Source: Ramlibacter henchirensis
GTDB taxonomy: Bacteria; Pseudomonadota; Gammaproteobacteria; Burkholderiales; Burkholderiaceae_C
DNA length: 64,000 nt
Direction of reading: 5' to 3'
Assembly: GCF_004682015.1 (NCBI RefSeq)
Contig: NZ_SMLM01000003.1
Location: 434,001-498,000 of the forward strand
Positions within the stretch are counted from its first letter, which is position 1. Each line of letters starts with the position of its first letter. Shown here one piece after another: positions 41,000 through 51,203 of this stretch. The position numbers and the translations under genes were made by a program. Under the pieces are notes generated by a model that worked only from the letters and a program-made list of their open reading frames with translations, did not search any database and was not told where the DNA came from.

Positions 41000-42519
41000 C
41001 AGGATTCCTCTTGAAGGAGGGACAAGCCGATGGCGCCGCGCCGGCGAAGCCACGGGCTCGGGCGGTAGCGCGGATCGCCGTAGACCGTCTGCATGTTGAA
41101 CAGCACCTCGAGCACGTTGGCCGGGCCCCAGCGGTTGCCCATGGCCAGCGGCCCCATCGGATAACCGAGGCCCAGCGTCACCGCGGTCTCCAGGTCCTGG
41201 GGCGTGCAGATCCGCTGCTGGCAGATGTCGCTGGCGATGTTGACGATCGCGGCCACGACGCGCTGGGTCACGAAGCCGGCCGAATCGCGGATGACGCTCA
41301 CCGGCTTGCCGTCGCGAGTGAACAGGGCATGGGCCGCGTCGCGCATGTCGGCGCGCGTCGCCGGGTTGGTGGCGAGCACGCGCCGTCTGGTTGCGCCGTC
41401 CTCCACCAGCATGTCGATCCCGACGGTGCGTGCCGGATCCAGCCGTTCGACCACCGCGACCGTCGTCACGTCGAAACCGAGCGGAGCCACGACCGTGAGT
41501 GCGTTGGCGGACGGGGACTGGCCGGTCTCGATCTTCGCGCCCAGGTCCTTGAGCAGCTGATAGAGCTCCTGGCGGCGGGCGGCGCGTGTCGAAACCCACA
41601 CCGGCGGCACTTCATCGACCTTGGGTGCCGCCGCTTCGACAGGGACCTGCTGCTTGCCCTCGACGTAGCGGTAGAAGCCCTCGGCGGTCTTGCGGCCCAG
41701 CACGCCGCCCGCGGCCCGCTGCGCGGCGATAGCGCTGGGCCGGTAGCGCGGCTCGTCGTAGTACTGGCGGTAGATCGATTCCATCACCGGATGCGAAACG
41801 TCCAGCCCGGTGAGGTCCAGCAGTTCGAACGGGCCGAGCTTGAAGCCGGCCTGGTCGCGCAGGATGCGGTCGATCGTCGCGAAGTCCGCTACGCCTTCAC
41901 TCACGATGCGCAGCGCCTCCGTGCCGTAGCCGCGGCCGGCATGGTTGACGATGAAGCCGGGCGTGTCCTGCGCCTGCACGGGCGTGTGGCCCATTTCGCG
42001 TGCGTAGGCGGCCAGCGCTTCGCAGACAGCAGGATCGGTCTTGAGGCCGGCGACGACCTCCACGACCTTCATCAGCGGCACGGGGTTGAAGAAGTGATAG
42101 CCCGCGACACGCTGGGGACGCTTCAGGCCCGCGGCGATGGCCGTGACCGACAGTGACGACGTGTTGGTGGCCAGCACCGCATCGGGCCCGACGACGCTTT
42201 CCAGCCGCGCGAAGAGTTCCTTCTTCACGTCGAGCCGTTCGACGATGGCTTCGACGACGAGCTGGCAGTCGGACAGCGTGGACAGGTCCGCGGCGGCGAC
42301 CAGGCGCGCCTTGCCGGCCTGGACCGCTTCAGGCGTCATGCGGCCCTTCTCCTGCAACCTGTCCCACTGGCCGCCGATGTCCTGCAGCGCCTTGTCGACC
42401 GCGGCCGACTGCGTGTCGTAGAGGCGAACCTTGCTGCCGGCCTGCGCGGCGATCTGCGCGATGCCGCGCCCCATGGCGCCGGCGCCCACGACCGCGACGG
42501 TTTCGTATGTCGTTTGCAT
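40999..42519 (-). CDS. paaH: 3-hydroxyacyl-CoA dehydrogenase, PaaH type
   Basis: 506 aa. NAD-binding GAGAMGRGIAQIAAQAG (12-28), followed by a first dehydrogenase C-terminal domain (YHFFNPVPLMKVVEVV, DTPGFIVNHAGRGY) and a second one (VIRDSAGFVTQRVV, LGLGYPMGPLAMGNRW). This duplicated layout and length match PaaH/PaaC, which oxidises 3-hydroxyadipyl-CoA in phenylacetate breakdown. The rest of the paa cluster is not in the window, so a general role in acyl-CoA oxidation is equally possible. Confidence 0.85.
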   Translation of the reverse strand: MQTTYETVAVVGAGAMGRGIAQIAAQAGSKVRLYDTQSAAVDKALQDIGGQWDRLQEKGRMTPEAVQAGKARLVAAADLSTLSDCQLVVEAIVERLDVKKELFARLESVVGPDAVLATNTSSLSVTAIAAGLKRPQRVAGYHFFNPVPLMKVVEVVAGLKTDPAVCEALAAYAREMGHTPVQAQDTPGFIVNHAGRGYGTEALRIVSEGVADFATIDRILRDQAGFKLGPFELLDLTGLDVSHPVMESIYRQYYDEPRYRPSAIAAQRAAGGVLGRKTAEGFYRYVEGKQQVPVEAAAPKVDEVPPVWVSTRAARRQELYQLLKDLGAKIETGQSPSANALTVVAPLGFDVTTVAVVERLDPARTVGIDMLVEDGATRRRVLATNPATRADMRDAAHALFTRDGKPVSVIRDSAGFVTQRVVAAIVNIASDICQQRICTPQDLETAVTLGLGYPMGPLAMGNRWGPANVLEVLFNMQTVYGDPRYRPSPWLRRRGAIGLSLLQEES

Positions 42520-42571
42520 GCGAGGGATTATCCGGCAGCGATTTCGGCGCCCATGGCCGCGCTGCGGGCGA

Positions 42572-43807
42572 TCAGCGCGCGGCGGGCGATGCGGACATCG
42601 CGGCCATGCGGGCCTTGTGCGCGGACCTGGCCGCGAGCGCGCTCAGGCCCACCGCCGCCAGCATCGCCGCGAGGCCGGCCCAGTGCAGCAGCCCGTAGCC
42701 GGTGTGCACGATGAGCCATCCGCCGCCTCCCGCGCCGATCGCCTGGCCCGCGTACAGGGCCGATGAGTTCAGGGCGATGGAGGCGGACGCCAGCCCCGGC
42801 GCGATGCCGACCAGCCGCGCCTGCTGCGCGGAGTTGGAGGCGAAGCAGCCCAGCCCCCAGGGCACCAGCACCAGCGCGGCCATCAGCAGCCCGAGCGACG
42901 CGAGCGGCCACGCGATGAAGGTCAGGGCCATGCACGCGATGGACAGCAGCACGGTCCGGTCGACGCCGACGCGGTCGATGTGGCGCGAGATCAGCACGTT
43001 GCCGATGAAGCCGAACGCGCCGAACCACATGAACAGCAGGCTGAGCGCCTCGGTCGACGTGCCCAGCGACTGCCGGAACCAGGGTGCGAGGTAGGAGAGC
43101 AGGACGAACTGCCCGGCCGCGGACAGCACGGTGACCGCGACGCAGAGCATCAGCGGTCGCGAGGCAAAGGTCGCGGCCCAGGCGTTGCGCGAGAGCGCCG
43201 GCGGCCGCACGCCGTCGGGCATCGCGCGCCAGACCCAGACGCCGCTCGCGATCGCGAGCACGGCCACGAGGACGAATGCGGCCCGCCAGCCCAAGGTGCC
43301 GCCCACGTAGGCGCCGAGCGGCATCCCGAGCACCGACGCGACGGACCAGCCGACGAAGACGAAGGTGATCGCGCGGCCTCGATCCTCGACCGGCACCAGC
43401 AAGCCCACGCACGCGGCAGCCTGCGGAGTGAAGATGGCCGGCGAGATGAGGGCCAGCGCGCGCAGCCCCAGCAGCGAAGCAAGTCCGGGCGCGGCCGCGG
43501 AGGCCAGGTGAAGCAGCCCGTACCAGAGCATCGAAAGCGCCAGCAGGCGGCGCCGGTCCCAGCCCGCGACGACCGCCGCCAGCAGCGGCGCGCCCAGGCA
43601 CATCACGATGCCGCCGACCGTGATCAGCTGGCCGGCGCCGGCGACAGGCACTTGCAGCGACTCGCTGATCTCGTTCAGCGTGCCGGGCACCACCATGACG
43701 CCCGCGCCGATGACGAAATTGCCGAACAGCAGCGGCCAGAGCACCCGCGGCAGGGGCGCGCGGCGCGGCGGCGCTGCGCCCGTCATGCCGTCGGGTGCCG
43801 CCGCCAT
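42572..43807 (-). CDS. MFS transporter, drug/metabolite type
   Basis: 411 aa with twelve hydrophobic segments. The cytosolic loop between TM2 and TM3 has the GWDRRRLLALS form of the MFS signature, and the C-terminal half begins after about residue 200. It resembles AraJ/Bcr-type exporters. Substrate unknown. It lies 7 bp downstream of the 2-hydroxyacid dehydrogenase gene, so both may be co-expressed, and the transporter might carry a hydroxyacid or its precursor. Confidence 0.82.
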   Translation of the reverse strand: MAAAPDGMTGAAPPRRAPLPRVLWPLLFGNFVIGAGVMVVPGTLNEISESLQVPVAGAGQLITVGGIVMCLGAPLLAAVVAGWDRRRLLALSMLWYGLLHLASAAAPGLASLLGLRALALISPAIFTPQAAACVGLLVPVEDRGRAITFVFVGWSVASVLGMPLGAYVGGTLGWRAAFVLVAVLAIASGVWVWRAMPDGVRPPALSRNAWAATFASRPLMLCVAVTVLSAAGQFVLLSYLAPWFRQSLGTSTEALSLLFMWFGAFGFIGNVLISRHIDRVGVDRTVLLSIACMALTFIAWPLASLGLLMAALVLVPWGLGCFASNSAQQARLVGIAPGLASASIALNSSALYAGQAIGAGGGGWLIVHTGYGLLHWAGLAAMLAAVGLSALAARSAHKARMAAMSASPAAR

Positions 43808-43814
43808 GAGGGGC

Positions 43815-44822
43815 TCAGCGCCGCACCTGGAGCGCGGCCGGGTTCACGACGTGGGTCGGATGGCCTTCGATGAAATTGACCACGTTCTCGAAGGCGGCGC
43901 CGAAGTACAGCTCGTAGCTTTCCAGCTCCACGTAGCCGATGTGGGGCGTGCAGATGCAGTTCTCCAGCCGCAGCAGCGCGTGCCCCTGCAGGATCGGCTC
44001 GCTCTCGAAGACGTCCACGGCGGCCATGCCGGGGCGGCCGCGGTTGAGTGCGGCGATCAGCGCGTCGTGTTCCACCAGCTCGGCGCGCGAGGTGTTCACG
44101 AACAGCGACGTCGGCTTCATGCGGCCGAAGTCTTCGAGCTTCACGATGCCGGCCGTCTCCTCGTTCAGCCGCAGGTGCATGCTGAGCACGTCGCTTTCGG
44201 CGAACAGCTGCTCGCGGCTTTCGGCGGCCTCGTGGCCGTCTGCCTCCGCGCGGGAACGCGACCCCTCGCGCCCCCACACGAGCACGCGCATGCCGAACGC
44301 GCGGCCGTAGCCCGCAACGAGCTGGCCGATCTTGCCGTAGCCCCAGATGCCCAGCGTCTTGCCCTTGAGCACCATGCCCAGGCCGAAGTTGGCGGGCATC
44401 GAGCCGGACTTCATGCCCGACTGCTGCCACCCGCCATGCTTGAGGGTCTGGATGTACTGCGGCAGGCGCCGCATGGCCGCCATGATCAGCGCCCACGTCA
44501 GTTCCGCCGGCGCGACCGGCGAGCCCACGCCCTCGGTCACGACGATGCCGCGCTCGGTGCAGGCGTCGACGTCGATGTGGGATCCGACCTTGCCCGTCTG
44601 CGAAATCAGCTTGAGGCGGGGCAGCTTTTCCAGCAGCTGGCGGCTGATGTGGGTGCGCTCGCGGATCAGGACGATGACGTCGGCATCGCGCAGGCGCACC
44701 GAAAGCTGGCCGATGCCCTTGACGGTGTTGGTATAGACCTTGGCGGGATAGGCCTCGAGTCTGGCCGCGCACTTCAGCTTGCGAACGGCGTCCTGGTAGT
44801 CGTCGAGGATCACGATGTTCAT
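43815..44822 (-). CDS. D-2-hydroxyacid dehydrogenase
   Basis: 335 aa NAD-dependent oxidoreductase. The nucleotide site is LGIWGYGKIGQLVAGYGRAF; the catalytic residues are the Arg in NTSRAELV, the Glu in DVFESEP and the His in TPHIGY. The family reduces 2-keto acids to D-2-hydroxy acids or the reverse (glyoxylate/hydroxypyruvate, phosphoglycerate and others). The exact substrate cannot be fixed. The gene is first of a two-gene transcript with the MFS transporter and divergent from the DUF1993 gene. Confidence 0.87.
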   Translation of the reverse strand: MNIVILDDYQDAVRKLKCAARLEAYPAKVYTNTVKGIGQLSVRLRDADVIVLIRERTHISRQLLEKLPRLKLISQTGKVGSHIDVDACTERGIVVTEGVGSPVAPAELTWALIMAAMRRLPQYIQTLKHGGWQQSGMKSGSMPANFGLGMVLKGKTLGIWGYGKIGQLVAGYGRAFGMRVLVWGREGSRSRAEADGHEAAESREQLFAESDVLSMHLRLNEETAGIVKLEDFGRMKPTSLFVNTSRAELVEHDALIAALNRGRPGMAAVDVFESEPILQGHALLRLENCICTPHIGYVELESYELYFGAAFENVVNFIEGHPTHVVNPAALQVRR

Positions 44823-44928
44823 GCCGCGATTGTGCCCTGCGGGTTCGGACCGGTTCGCGGCAGAGTTCCGCGCGCGCGGCTAGCATTGCGCCTTCGATTT
44901 TTCGCACCGTCCCCAAGGAGAACCTCGA

Positions 44929-45441
44929 ATGGCGATTTCCATGTCCTCGGCCAGCCTGCCGATCTTCCGCACCATGCTGGGCAACCTGTCCCACTTCCTC
45001 GACAAGGGATTGGCGCATGCGCAGGCGCGCAAGTTCGACCCGCAGGTGCTGGTGAACTACCGCCTCGCGCCGGACATGCTGCCTTTCAACCGGCAGATCC
45101 AGATCGCCTGCGACGCCGCGAAGAACGGGGTCGCGCGCCTGTCAGGCGTGGAAGCGCCGAAGTTCGAGGACAACGAGACGACTTTCGAGGAGCTGCGCGC
45201 GCGCATCGCCAGGACGGTCGCCTGGCTGGAGACGGTGCCCGCCGCCAGACTGGATGGCAGCGAGGACAAGGACATCACCTTTCCCGTCGGCCGCGATGCG
45301 ACCCGCACGATGAAAGGCGAGGCCTATCTGAAGCACTGGGCGCTGCCCAATTTCTTCTTCCACGTCACGACGGCGTACGCGATCCTGCGGCACAACGGCG
45401 TGGAGCTTGGGAAATCGGATTACCTGATCGGCGCCCAGTAG
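44929..45441 (+). CDS. DUF1993 family protein
   Basis: 170 aa helical protein of the DinB-like superfamily. Characteristic segments are RLAPDMLPFNRQIQIACD, SGVEAPKFEDNETTFEEL and the C-terminal NFFFHVTTAYAILRHNGVELG. The function of DUF1993 is unknown; DinB-like folds often bind metal with three His, but only partial His candidates are visible here. AAGGAG lies eleven bases before the ATG. Confidence 0.88.
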   Translation: MAISMSSASLPIFRTMLGNLSHFLDKGLAHAQARKFDPQVLVNYRLAPDMLPFNRQIQIACDAAKNGVARLSGVEAPKFEDNETTFEELRARIARTVAWLETVPAARLDGSEDKDITFPVGRDATRTMKGEAYLKHWALPNFFFHVTTAYAILRHNGVELGKSDYLIGAQ

Positions 45442-45455
45442 AGAGCGTCCTGGGT

Positions 45456-45776
45456 TCAGGCCGCAGCGGCTTCCAGTGCCGCCAGCCGATCGAGTTCGGC
45501 GCACACGTCGGCCATGCGGCCGGAGATCACCATGCGGCCCGCCGTGCTGGCTGCGTGCTCCGCGTCCACCACGCGCAGCACGCGCAGGGGGCGGCGAGAG
45601 CTGCCCGTGCGGCGCGCCGGCGGCCAGGCCACGTGCGCGCGGCCCGCGGCGGTGTGCAGGCGCATGCCGGCGGAATGCAATGCCACGGTGGAAGAAGCGG
45701 TGGCGCCGGGTGTGCCGGTCAGCCAGCGGCCGAACGAGCGCAGCGCGCCCGCGAAGGTGCAGATCGTGAGTCCCAT
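45456..45776 (-). CDS. Hypothetical protein
   Basis: 106 aa. Strong AAGGAGAG site before ATG 45776. The sequence starts with a hydrophobic stretch (MGLTICTFAGALRSFGRWLT) and ends in an Ala-rich helix (MADVCAELDRLAALEAAAA). No known family recognised. The gene stands alone between the convergent DUF1993 gene and the lexA region. Confidence 0.55.
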   Translation of the reverse strand: MGLTICTFAGALRSFGRWLTGTPGATASSTVALHSAGMRLHTAAGRAHVAWPPARRTGSSRRPLRVLRVVDAEHAASTAGRMVISGRMADVCAELDRLAALEAAAA

Positions 45777-45895
45777 GTCGCTCTCCTTGACTACAGGGTT
45801 CGAAACACAGGCGAGATTCAAAGGGGAGCCGGAGGGCGCAGGGTGATGGCGCCTGTCGCGCCATACGCCCGCCACCTGCTGCCTCCGGCGGATGG

Positions 45896-46570
45896 CTACA
45901 TCAGCATGGTGTTGCGGATCAGGCCGACGGCCAGGCCTTCGATCTCGAAGGGCTCACCGGGCTCCACCACGATGGTGGGGTAGTCGGGGTTCTCTGCGTG
46001 CAGCTCGATCAGGTGCTTGTTGCGGCGGAAGCGCTTGACGGTGACTTCGTCGCCCAGCCGCGCCACCACGATCTGGCCGTTCTTGGCTTCCTTGGTGGCC
46101 TGCACGGCGAGCAGGTCGCCGTCCATGATGCCGGCGTCGCGCATCGACATGCCGCGCACCTTGAGCAGGTAGTCGGGCTTGCGCTGGAACAGGCTGCTTT
46201 CCACGTAATACGTCTGGTCGACGTGCTCCTGAGCGAGGATGGGCGACCCCGCGGCCACCCGGCCCACCAGCGGCAGCGCGAGCTGCGCCAGGCTTTGCAG
46301 CGGCAGCGGGAACTGCTTGAAGCGCGATTCGTGGATGGAGCGCAGCGTGTCGCCCTTGAGGCGGATGCCGCGCGACGTGCCGCTGACCAGTTCGATGACG
46401 CCCTTGCGCGCGAGCGCCTGCAGGTGCTCCTCCGCGGCGTTGGCGGACTTGAAGCCCAGTTCGGCCGCGATCTCGGCGCGGGTGGGCGGGGCTCCGGTGC
46501 GCGCGATGGCGGACTGGATCAGGTCCAGAATCTGCTGCTGGCGGGCGGTGAGCTTGGGCGTCTCGTTCAT
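45896..46570 (-). CDS. lexA: SOS repressor LexA
   Basis: 224 aa. N-terminal winged helix ([36 protein letters not shown]) binds SOS boxes. The C-terminal S24-type protease has the self-cleavage site A107-G108 in VAAGSP and the catalytic pair S142 ([10 protein letters not shown]) and K179 (DEVTVKRF). RecA-bound ssDNA triggers self-cleavage and derepression. Two palindromic CTG(T/G)-N8-(A/C)CAG boxes lie 24-58 bp upstream of ATG 46570, so it is autoregulated. Divergent from the asparaginase gene. Confidence 0.96.
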   Translation of the reverse strand: MNETPKLTARQQQILDLIQSAIARTGAPPTRAEIAAELGFKSANAAEEHLQALARKGVIELVSGTSRGIRLKGDTLRSIHESRFKQFPLPLQSLAQLALPLVGRVAAGSPILAQEHVDQTYYVESSLFQRKPDYLLKVRGMSMRDAGIMDGDLLAVQATKEAKNGQIVVARLGDEVTVKRFRRNKHLIELHAENPDYPTIVVEPGEPFEIEGLAVGLIRNTMLM

Positions 46571-46593
46571 GGGGGCTCCTGAGGGGCAGTTCA

Positions 46594-46628
46594 CTGGCTG
46601 CCCATCCAGTACCTGTATTTTTAACCAG
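46594..46628. promoter_or_regulatory. Two LexA (SOS) boxes in the lexA/asparaginase gap
   Basis: CTGGCTGCCCATCCAG (46594-46609) and CTGTATTTTTAACCAG (46613-46628) both fit the CTG(T/G)-N8-(A/C)CAG pattern. Their starts are 19 bases apart, close to two helical turns, so two LexA dimers can bind side by side. They lie between lexA and the divergent asparaginase start. Confidence 0.82.
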
Positions 46629-46646
46629 TTTCGTGAAAGAGTGCAA

Positions 46647-47576
46647 GTGCAAGCGCAGCAGATCGTGGTGCTGGGCACCGGCGGCACCATCGCCGGGCGC
46701 GCCCAGCGTGCAGCAGACGAGCTCGGTTACCGCGCCGGCGAGATCGGTGTCGAGCAGCTGCTGGAGGGACTGCCGGCCCTGGAAGGCGTCACGGTCGTCG
46801 CCGAGCAGCTCGCGCAGATCGACAGCAAGGACATGGCCTTCGAGCTCTGGCGCGAGCTGGCCGCGCGCTGCCGCCACTGGATCGAGCAGCCGCAGGTGCA
46901 GGGAATCGTCATCACGCATGGCACCGACACGCTGGAGGAAACGGCGTGGTTCCTGCACCGCGTGCTTGCGCCGCGCAAGCCGATCGTTTTGGTGAGCGCC
47001 ATGCGGCCGGCAACCGCGCTCTCGCCCGATGGTCCGCAGAACCTCGCCGAGGCTTTCACGGTTGTTCGAACCGCTGGAGCAAGCGGTGTGCTCGCGGTTT
47101 GCGCAGGCGCGGTGCACGGGGCCGCCGATGTCCGCAAGGTGCATCCCTACCGGGTCGATGCGTTCAGCTCGGGTGACGCGGGCGCGCTCGCGTACGTGGA
47201 AGCGGGCGCCGTACGGCATGTTCGCGCCTGGGCTGCGACCATCCCGTCGCACGAACTGTTCGATCGGCTGCAGCGAACGGCGCAGTGGCCTTGGGTCGAG
47301 ATCGTGCACAGCCATGCCGGCGCGGATGGCCGCGTCGTCGACGCCTTGGCGTCCGCGGGGGTGCAGGGGCTTGTCGTGGCCGGCACGGGCAACGGCAGCG
47401 TGCATGCCGCGCTGGAGCAGGCGCTGCTGCGCGCGAGGGATGCCGGCGTCCGCGTCGTCCGCTCGAGTCGCTGCCTGGAGGGGCCCGTGATTCCGCTCGC
47501 GAAGGAGGCGCTCCCCTGCACGCCGCTGACGCCCGCAAAGGCGCGGGTGGACCTGCTGCTGGACCTGCTGGCCTGA
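46647..47576 (+). CDS. L-asparaginase
   Basis: 309 aa. The two active-site threonines are in [11 protein letters not shown] and [12 protein letters not shown], with the SDGPQNL-like segment [13 protein letters not shown]. No signal peptide, so it is probably the cytosolic form that turns asparagine into aspartate and ammonia. The start is GTG 46647 (GTG 46641 also possible); the ribosome site is weak. The upstream region is shared with lexA and contains two LexA boxes. The membrane-protein gene begins three bases after its stop. Confidence 0.88.
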   Translation: MQAQQIVVLGTGGTIAGRAQRAADELGYRAGEIGVEQLLEGLPALEGVTVVAEQLAQIDSKDMAFELWRELAARCRHWIEQPQVQGIVITHGTDTLEETAWFLHRVLAPRKPIVLVSAMRPATALSPDGPQNLAEAFTVVRTAGASGVLAVCAGAVHGAADVRKVHPYRVDAFSSGDAGALAYVEAGAVRHVRAWAATIPSHELFDRLQRTAQWPWVEIVHSHAGADGRVVDALASAGVQGLVVAGTGNGSVHAALEQALLRARDAGVRVVRSSRCLEGPVIPLAKEALPCTPLTPAKARVDLLLDLLA

Positions 47577-47579
47577 CCG

Positions 47580-47996
47580 ATGCAGGCGCTGCAGACCCAC
47601 CCCTGGGCGTACCCGGCGCTGGAGATCGTCCACATCTTCGGCATCGCCTTGCTGCTGGGCAACCTGGTGCTGCTGGAACTGCGCGTGTTCGGCCGCGGCG
47701 CCGCGCTGCCGCTGGCCGACCTGGCGCGGCTGAGCCTGACGGTCGCGCTCTGCGGCTTCACGCTGGTGGCGGCCAGCGGACTGCTGATGTTCGCGAGCCA
47801 GCCGCAGGAGCTGCTCGCCAACAGCGCCTTCACGCTCAAGATGCTGCTGATCCTGCTGGCGGGCGGGAACGCGGTGGCCTTCCATGTGCGCGGGTCGCTG
47901 AAGCGGCTGGACACCACGGCTCGCGCGCTGATGCTAGTCTCCACCGTCCTGTGGCTCGCGGTCCTGACCTGCGGCCGCTGGATCGCCTATCGATGA
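47580..47996 (+). CDS. Small four-helix membrane protein
   Basis: 138 aa with four hydrophobic segments (EIVHIFGIALLLGNLVLLEL, LTVALCGFTLVAASGLLMF, FTLKMLLILLAGGNAVAF, ALMLVSTVLWLAVLTCGRW). Conserved-looking His near helix 1 and in HVRG. It resembles small DUF6644/DUF2214-type proteins, but I am not certain. It starts three bases after the asparaginase stop and 12 bp before the DUF6152-like gene, so the three likely share a transcript. Confidence 0.68.
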   Translation: MQALQTHPWAYPALEIVHIFGIALLLGNLVLLELRVFGRGAALPLADLARLSLTVALCGFTLVAASGLLMFASQPQELLANSAFTLKMLLILLAGGNAVAFHVRGSLKRLDTTARALMLVSTVLWLAVLTCGRWIAYR

Positions 47997-48008
47997 AGGA
48001 GCGAGACG

Positions 48009-48470
48009 ATGAGACGCAGAACCCTCCTCTTGTCCGCCGCGGGGCTGCCCACGCTGGCCTTGGCGCACCACGGCTGGAGCAGCTTCGACCAGGACCGCCC
48101 GATCTACCTGGAAGGCCGTGTCACCGGCGTGCGGTGGCAGAACCCGCACGCGGAGCTCGACCTGGAGGTCAGCCCCTCGCTGAAGGTGCCGGGCGACCTC
48201 GCGTCGCGCCAACTGCCGGCGCAGAGCGCCGCCGTGGATGGCAAGGCGCTGGTGGCCAAGGCGCAGGTGCCCACGCGCAAGGACAAGGTCTGGGAGATCG
48301 AACTGGCGCCGCTCACCCGCATGGAGGCGTGGAAGGTGGCCGAGATCAAGCCCGGCGCGCTGGTGTCGGTCGTCGGTTTCGGATTGAAGGACGAGAAGGA
48401 ACCCGTGGTGCGCGCGGAGTACCTGTTCGTCGACGGCAAGGCCTACGGCCTGCGCTCCAGCCCGGCCTGA
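48009..48470 (+). CDS. Exported DUF6152-like protein
   Basis: 153 aa. Tat-like signal (MRRRTLLLSAAGLPTLALA) followed by HHGWSSFDQDRPIYLEGRVT, the start pattern of DUF6152 proteins, then a small beta-rich domain with WQNPHAELDLEV. A periplasmic OB-like fold is likely; its two N-terminal His may bind metal. AAGGAG precedes the start. It is encoded directly after the small membrane protein and may work with it. Function unknown. Confidence 0.75.
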   Translation: MRRRTLLLSAAGLPTLALAHHGWSSFDQDRPIYLEGRVTGVRWQNPHAELDLEVSPSLKVPGDLASRQLPAQSAAVDGKALVAKAQVPTRKDKVWEIELAPLTRMEAWKVAEIKPGALVSVVGFGLKDEKEPVVRAEYLFVDGKAYGLRSSPA

Positions 48471-48483
48471 GCGCCGGACGCGA

Positions 48484-49245
<762 letters not shown>

Positions 49246-50010
49246 TTACGCGCGCGGCTGCTCGAAAACGGCCCGCACGCGCGCCAGGTCTTCGGGCGTA
49301 TCGACGCCTGGCCCGGGCGCGTGCTGAGTCACATGCACAGCGATGCGATGCCCGTGCCAGAGCGCCCGCAGCTGCTCCAGCGACTCGAGCCGCTCCAGTG
49401 GCGCCTGCGGCAATGCAGGGAAGGCCCGCAGGAAGCCGGCACGGTACGAGTAGATGCCGACGTGCCGCAGCGGAGCCGGGTCGGGCAGGGCGCTCACGCC
49501 CGCGGCGAAGCCGTCCCGCCACCACGCGATCGGCGCTCGGCTGAAGTAGAGCGCCAGGCCCTGCGCGTCGGTGACCACCTTGACGACGTTCGGATTGGTG
49601 AACTCGCCGGCCTCGTGCAATGGATGCGCGGCCGTGCCCATTGGCGCATCGGATTGGGAGGCGAGCAGCTGCGCGACCGCATCGATCAGCGCGGGATCGA
49701 TCAGCGGCTCGTCGCCTTGCACGTTGACGACGATCTCGTCGTCGGGGAGTGAAAGCAGGCGGCTGGCCTCGGCGAGTCGATCGGTACCGGAAGGATGGTC
49801 CGTGGCGGTCAGCACAGCCTGGACGCCATGGGCCTCGCACGCCGAGACGATGGCCGGGCTGTCGGCCGCGACGACGACGCGCTGCGCCTTCGACAGTCGC
49901 GCGCGTTCGGCCACGCGCACCACCATCGGCTTGCCGGCGATGTCCGCCAGCGGCTTGTCGGGCAGCCGGGTCGATGCCAGCCGCGCCGGGATCAGGACCG
50001 TGAAGCGCAC
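49246..50010 (-). CDS. kdsB: 3-deoxy-manno-octulosonate cytidylyltransferase KdsB
   Basis: 254 aa. Activates Kdo with CTP for lipopolysaccharide inner core. N-terminal nucleotide-binding segment [18 protein letters not shown], then [19 protein letters not shown] and [15 protein letters not shown]. Length normal. It follows the Trm112-like gene by three bases and lies with lpxK in an envelope gene block. Confidence 0.96.
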   Translation of the reverse strand: MRFTVLIPARLASTRLPDKPLADIAGKPMVVRVAERARLSKAQRVVVAADSPAIVSACEAHGVQAVLTATDHPSGTDRLAEASRLLSLPDDEIVVNVQGDEPLIDPALIDAVAQLLASQSDAPMGTAAHPLHEAGEFTNPNVVKVVTDAQGLALYFSRAPIAWWRDGFAAGVSALPDPAPLRHVGIYSYRAGFLRAFPALPQAPLERLESLEQLRALWHGHRIAVHVTQHAPGPGVDTPEDLARVRAVFEQPRA

Positions 50011-50013
50011 GCG

Positions 50014-50220
50014 CTACACCAGGGGCGTGCGCGCGGGCAGGCGCTCGAGTTCGTCGTCGCTGAGCGTGCGCGCTTCTTCCTCGATCAGCACGGGAATGCC
50101 GTCGCGGATCGGATAGGCCAGCCGCGCCGCCCGCGAGACCAGTTCCTGCCGCGAGCGGTCGTAGTCGAGGTGCCCCTTGGTCACTGGGCACACGAGCAGC
50201 TCAAGCAGTTTGGGGTCCAT
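50014..50220 (-). CDS. Trm112-family small protein (YcaR-like)
   Basis: 68 aa. Starts [18 protein letters not shown] and contains [22 protein letters not shown], the Trm112/YcaR pattern. The usual CPxC zinc site is reduced to a single Cys. Found between lpxK and kdsB in many proteobacteria. Its first 20 bases overlap the lpxK end. The role is probably a small methyltransferase-activating or zinc-ribbon-like partner; this is not established here. Confidence 0.88.
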   Translation of the reverse strand: MDPKLLELLVCPVTKGHLDYDRSRQELVSRAARLAYPIRDGIPVLIEEEARTLSDDELERLPARTPLV

Positions 50221-51199
50221 GCGGCGATGATAGCTTTGGGCGCAGCAGCGACTCGAGCTGCGACCAGAAGCCGTCCTCGATCTCCAGCTCGAGCGGGACG
50301 GCCCACGCGGGTGGATGCTTTCGCCAGAGCTTCACCGCATCCTTCTCCGTGCACAGCAGCGGCGCGTCGCCATGCAGCCAGGGGCCGTCGGAGCCGAAGT
50401 CGTGGTGGTCGTCCAGCGCCCAGGTGCGGCGCAGCCGGATGCCGGCGGCCTTGAGCATGTCGAAGAAAGCCTGCGGACGGGCGATGCCGGCCAGCGCGTC
50501 GCACTCCTGGCCGGTGAAGGAAGACAGCTCCACGCGCTCTCCGTCGGCGCGCCACGCGTACGTGGCCAGGCGCCGTCGCACCAGGAAACCCGGCAGGTCC
50601 TGCGCGCCCGGCGTGCGCAGCACGATGTCGACGGGCCGGGGCCAGGGCTCGCGCAGGGGGCCGGCCGGCAGCAGCCAGCCGTTGCCCAGCCCGCGGTCGT
50701 CGAAGACGCACACCTCGATGTCGCGCGCCATCGCGTAGTGCTGCAGGCCGTCGTCGCTGAGGACCACGTCGGTGTCCGGATGGGCGCGCAGGGCGGCTTT
50801 CACCGCCTCGGCACGGCGGCGCGCGACGAAGACGGGGACGCGGCAGCGGCTCGCGATCAGAAGCGGCTCGTCGCCGGACCGGGCAGGGTCGCTGTGCGGC
50901 GTCACTTCCAGGCACTCGGCGCCCTCGCGGCCATGGCCGCGTGAAACGACTGCGACCTTCAGGCCGGACCGCCCGAGGCGTTCGGCGACCGCCATCACGA
51001 CAGGCGTCTTGCCCGCGCCTCCGGCGACCACGTTGCCGATGACGACCACCGGCACCGTCGCTTTCTGCGAGGCGAGCACCCCGGTGCGATAAAGCCTGCG
51101 GCGCAGCCGCACGAGCGGCAGCAGCAGGAGCGAGAAGGGAAGAAGGAGGAGGGCGAGCGGCCCGCGGCGCAGCCAGGCGCGCTGCAGGGCCTCCCGCAT
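50201..51199 (-). CDS. lpxK: Tetraacyldisaccharide 4'-kinase LpxK
   Basis: 332 aa inner-membrane enzyme that phosphorylates the 4' position of lipid A precursor. One N-terminal helix ([18 protein letters not shown]), the P-loop [22 protein letters not shown] and [16 protein letters not shown] are diagnostic. It sits between exbD (4 bp upstream) and the Trm112-like gene (20-bp overlap). Confidence 0.96.
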   Translation of the reverse strand: MREALQRAWLRRGPLALLLLPFSLLLLPLVRLRRRLYRTGVLASQKATVPVVVIGNVVAGGAGKTPVVMAVAERLGRSGLKVAVVSRGHGREGAECLEVTPHSDPARSGDEPLLIASRCRVPVFVARRRAEAVKAALRAHPDTDVVLSDDGLQHYAMARDIEVCVFDDRGLGNGWLLPAGPLREPWPRPVDIVLRTPGAQDLPGFLVRRRLATYAWRADGERVELSSFTGQECDALAGIARPQAFFDMLKAAGIRLRRTWALDDHHDFGSDGPWLHGDAPLLCTEKDAVKLWRKHPPAWAVPLELEIEDGFWSQLESLLRPKLSSPHGPQTA

Positions 51200-51203
51200 C
51201 CGG

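Noticed and set aside
43608..45983. A plus-strand open frame of nearly 800 codons through the MFS, hydroxyacid dehydrogenase and DUF1993 genes
   Set aside because: It crosses three well-supported genes on both strands and has no recognisable domain, so it is a high-GC artefact.
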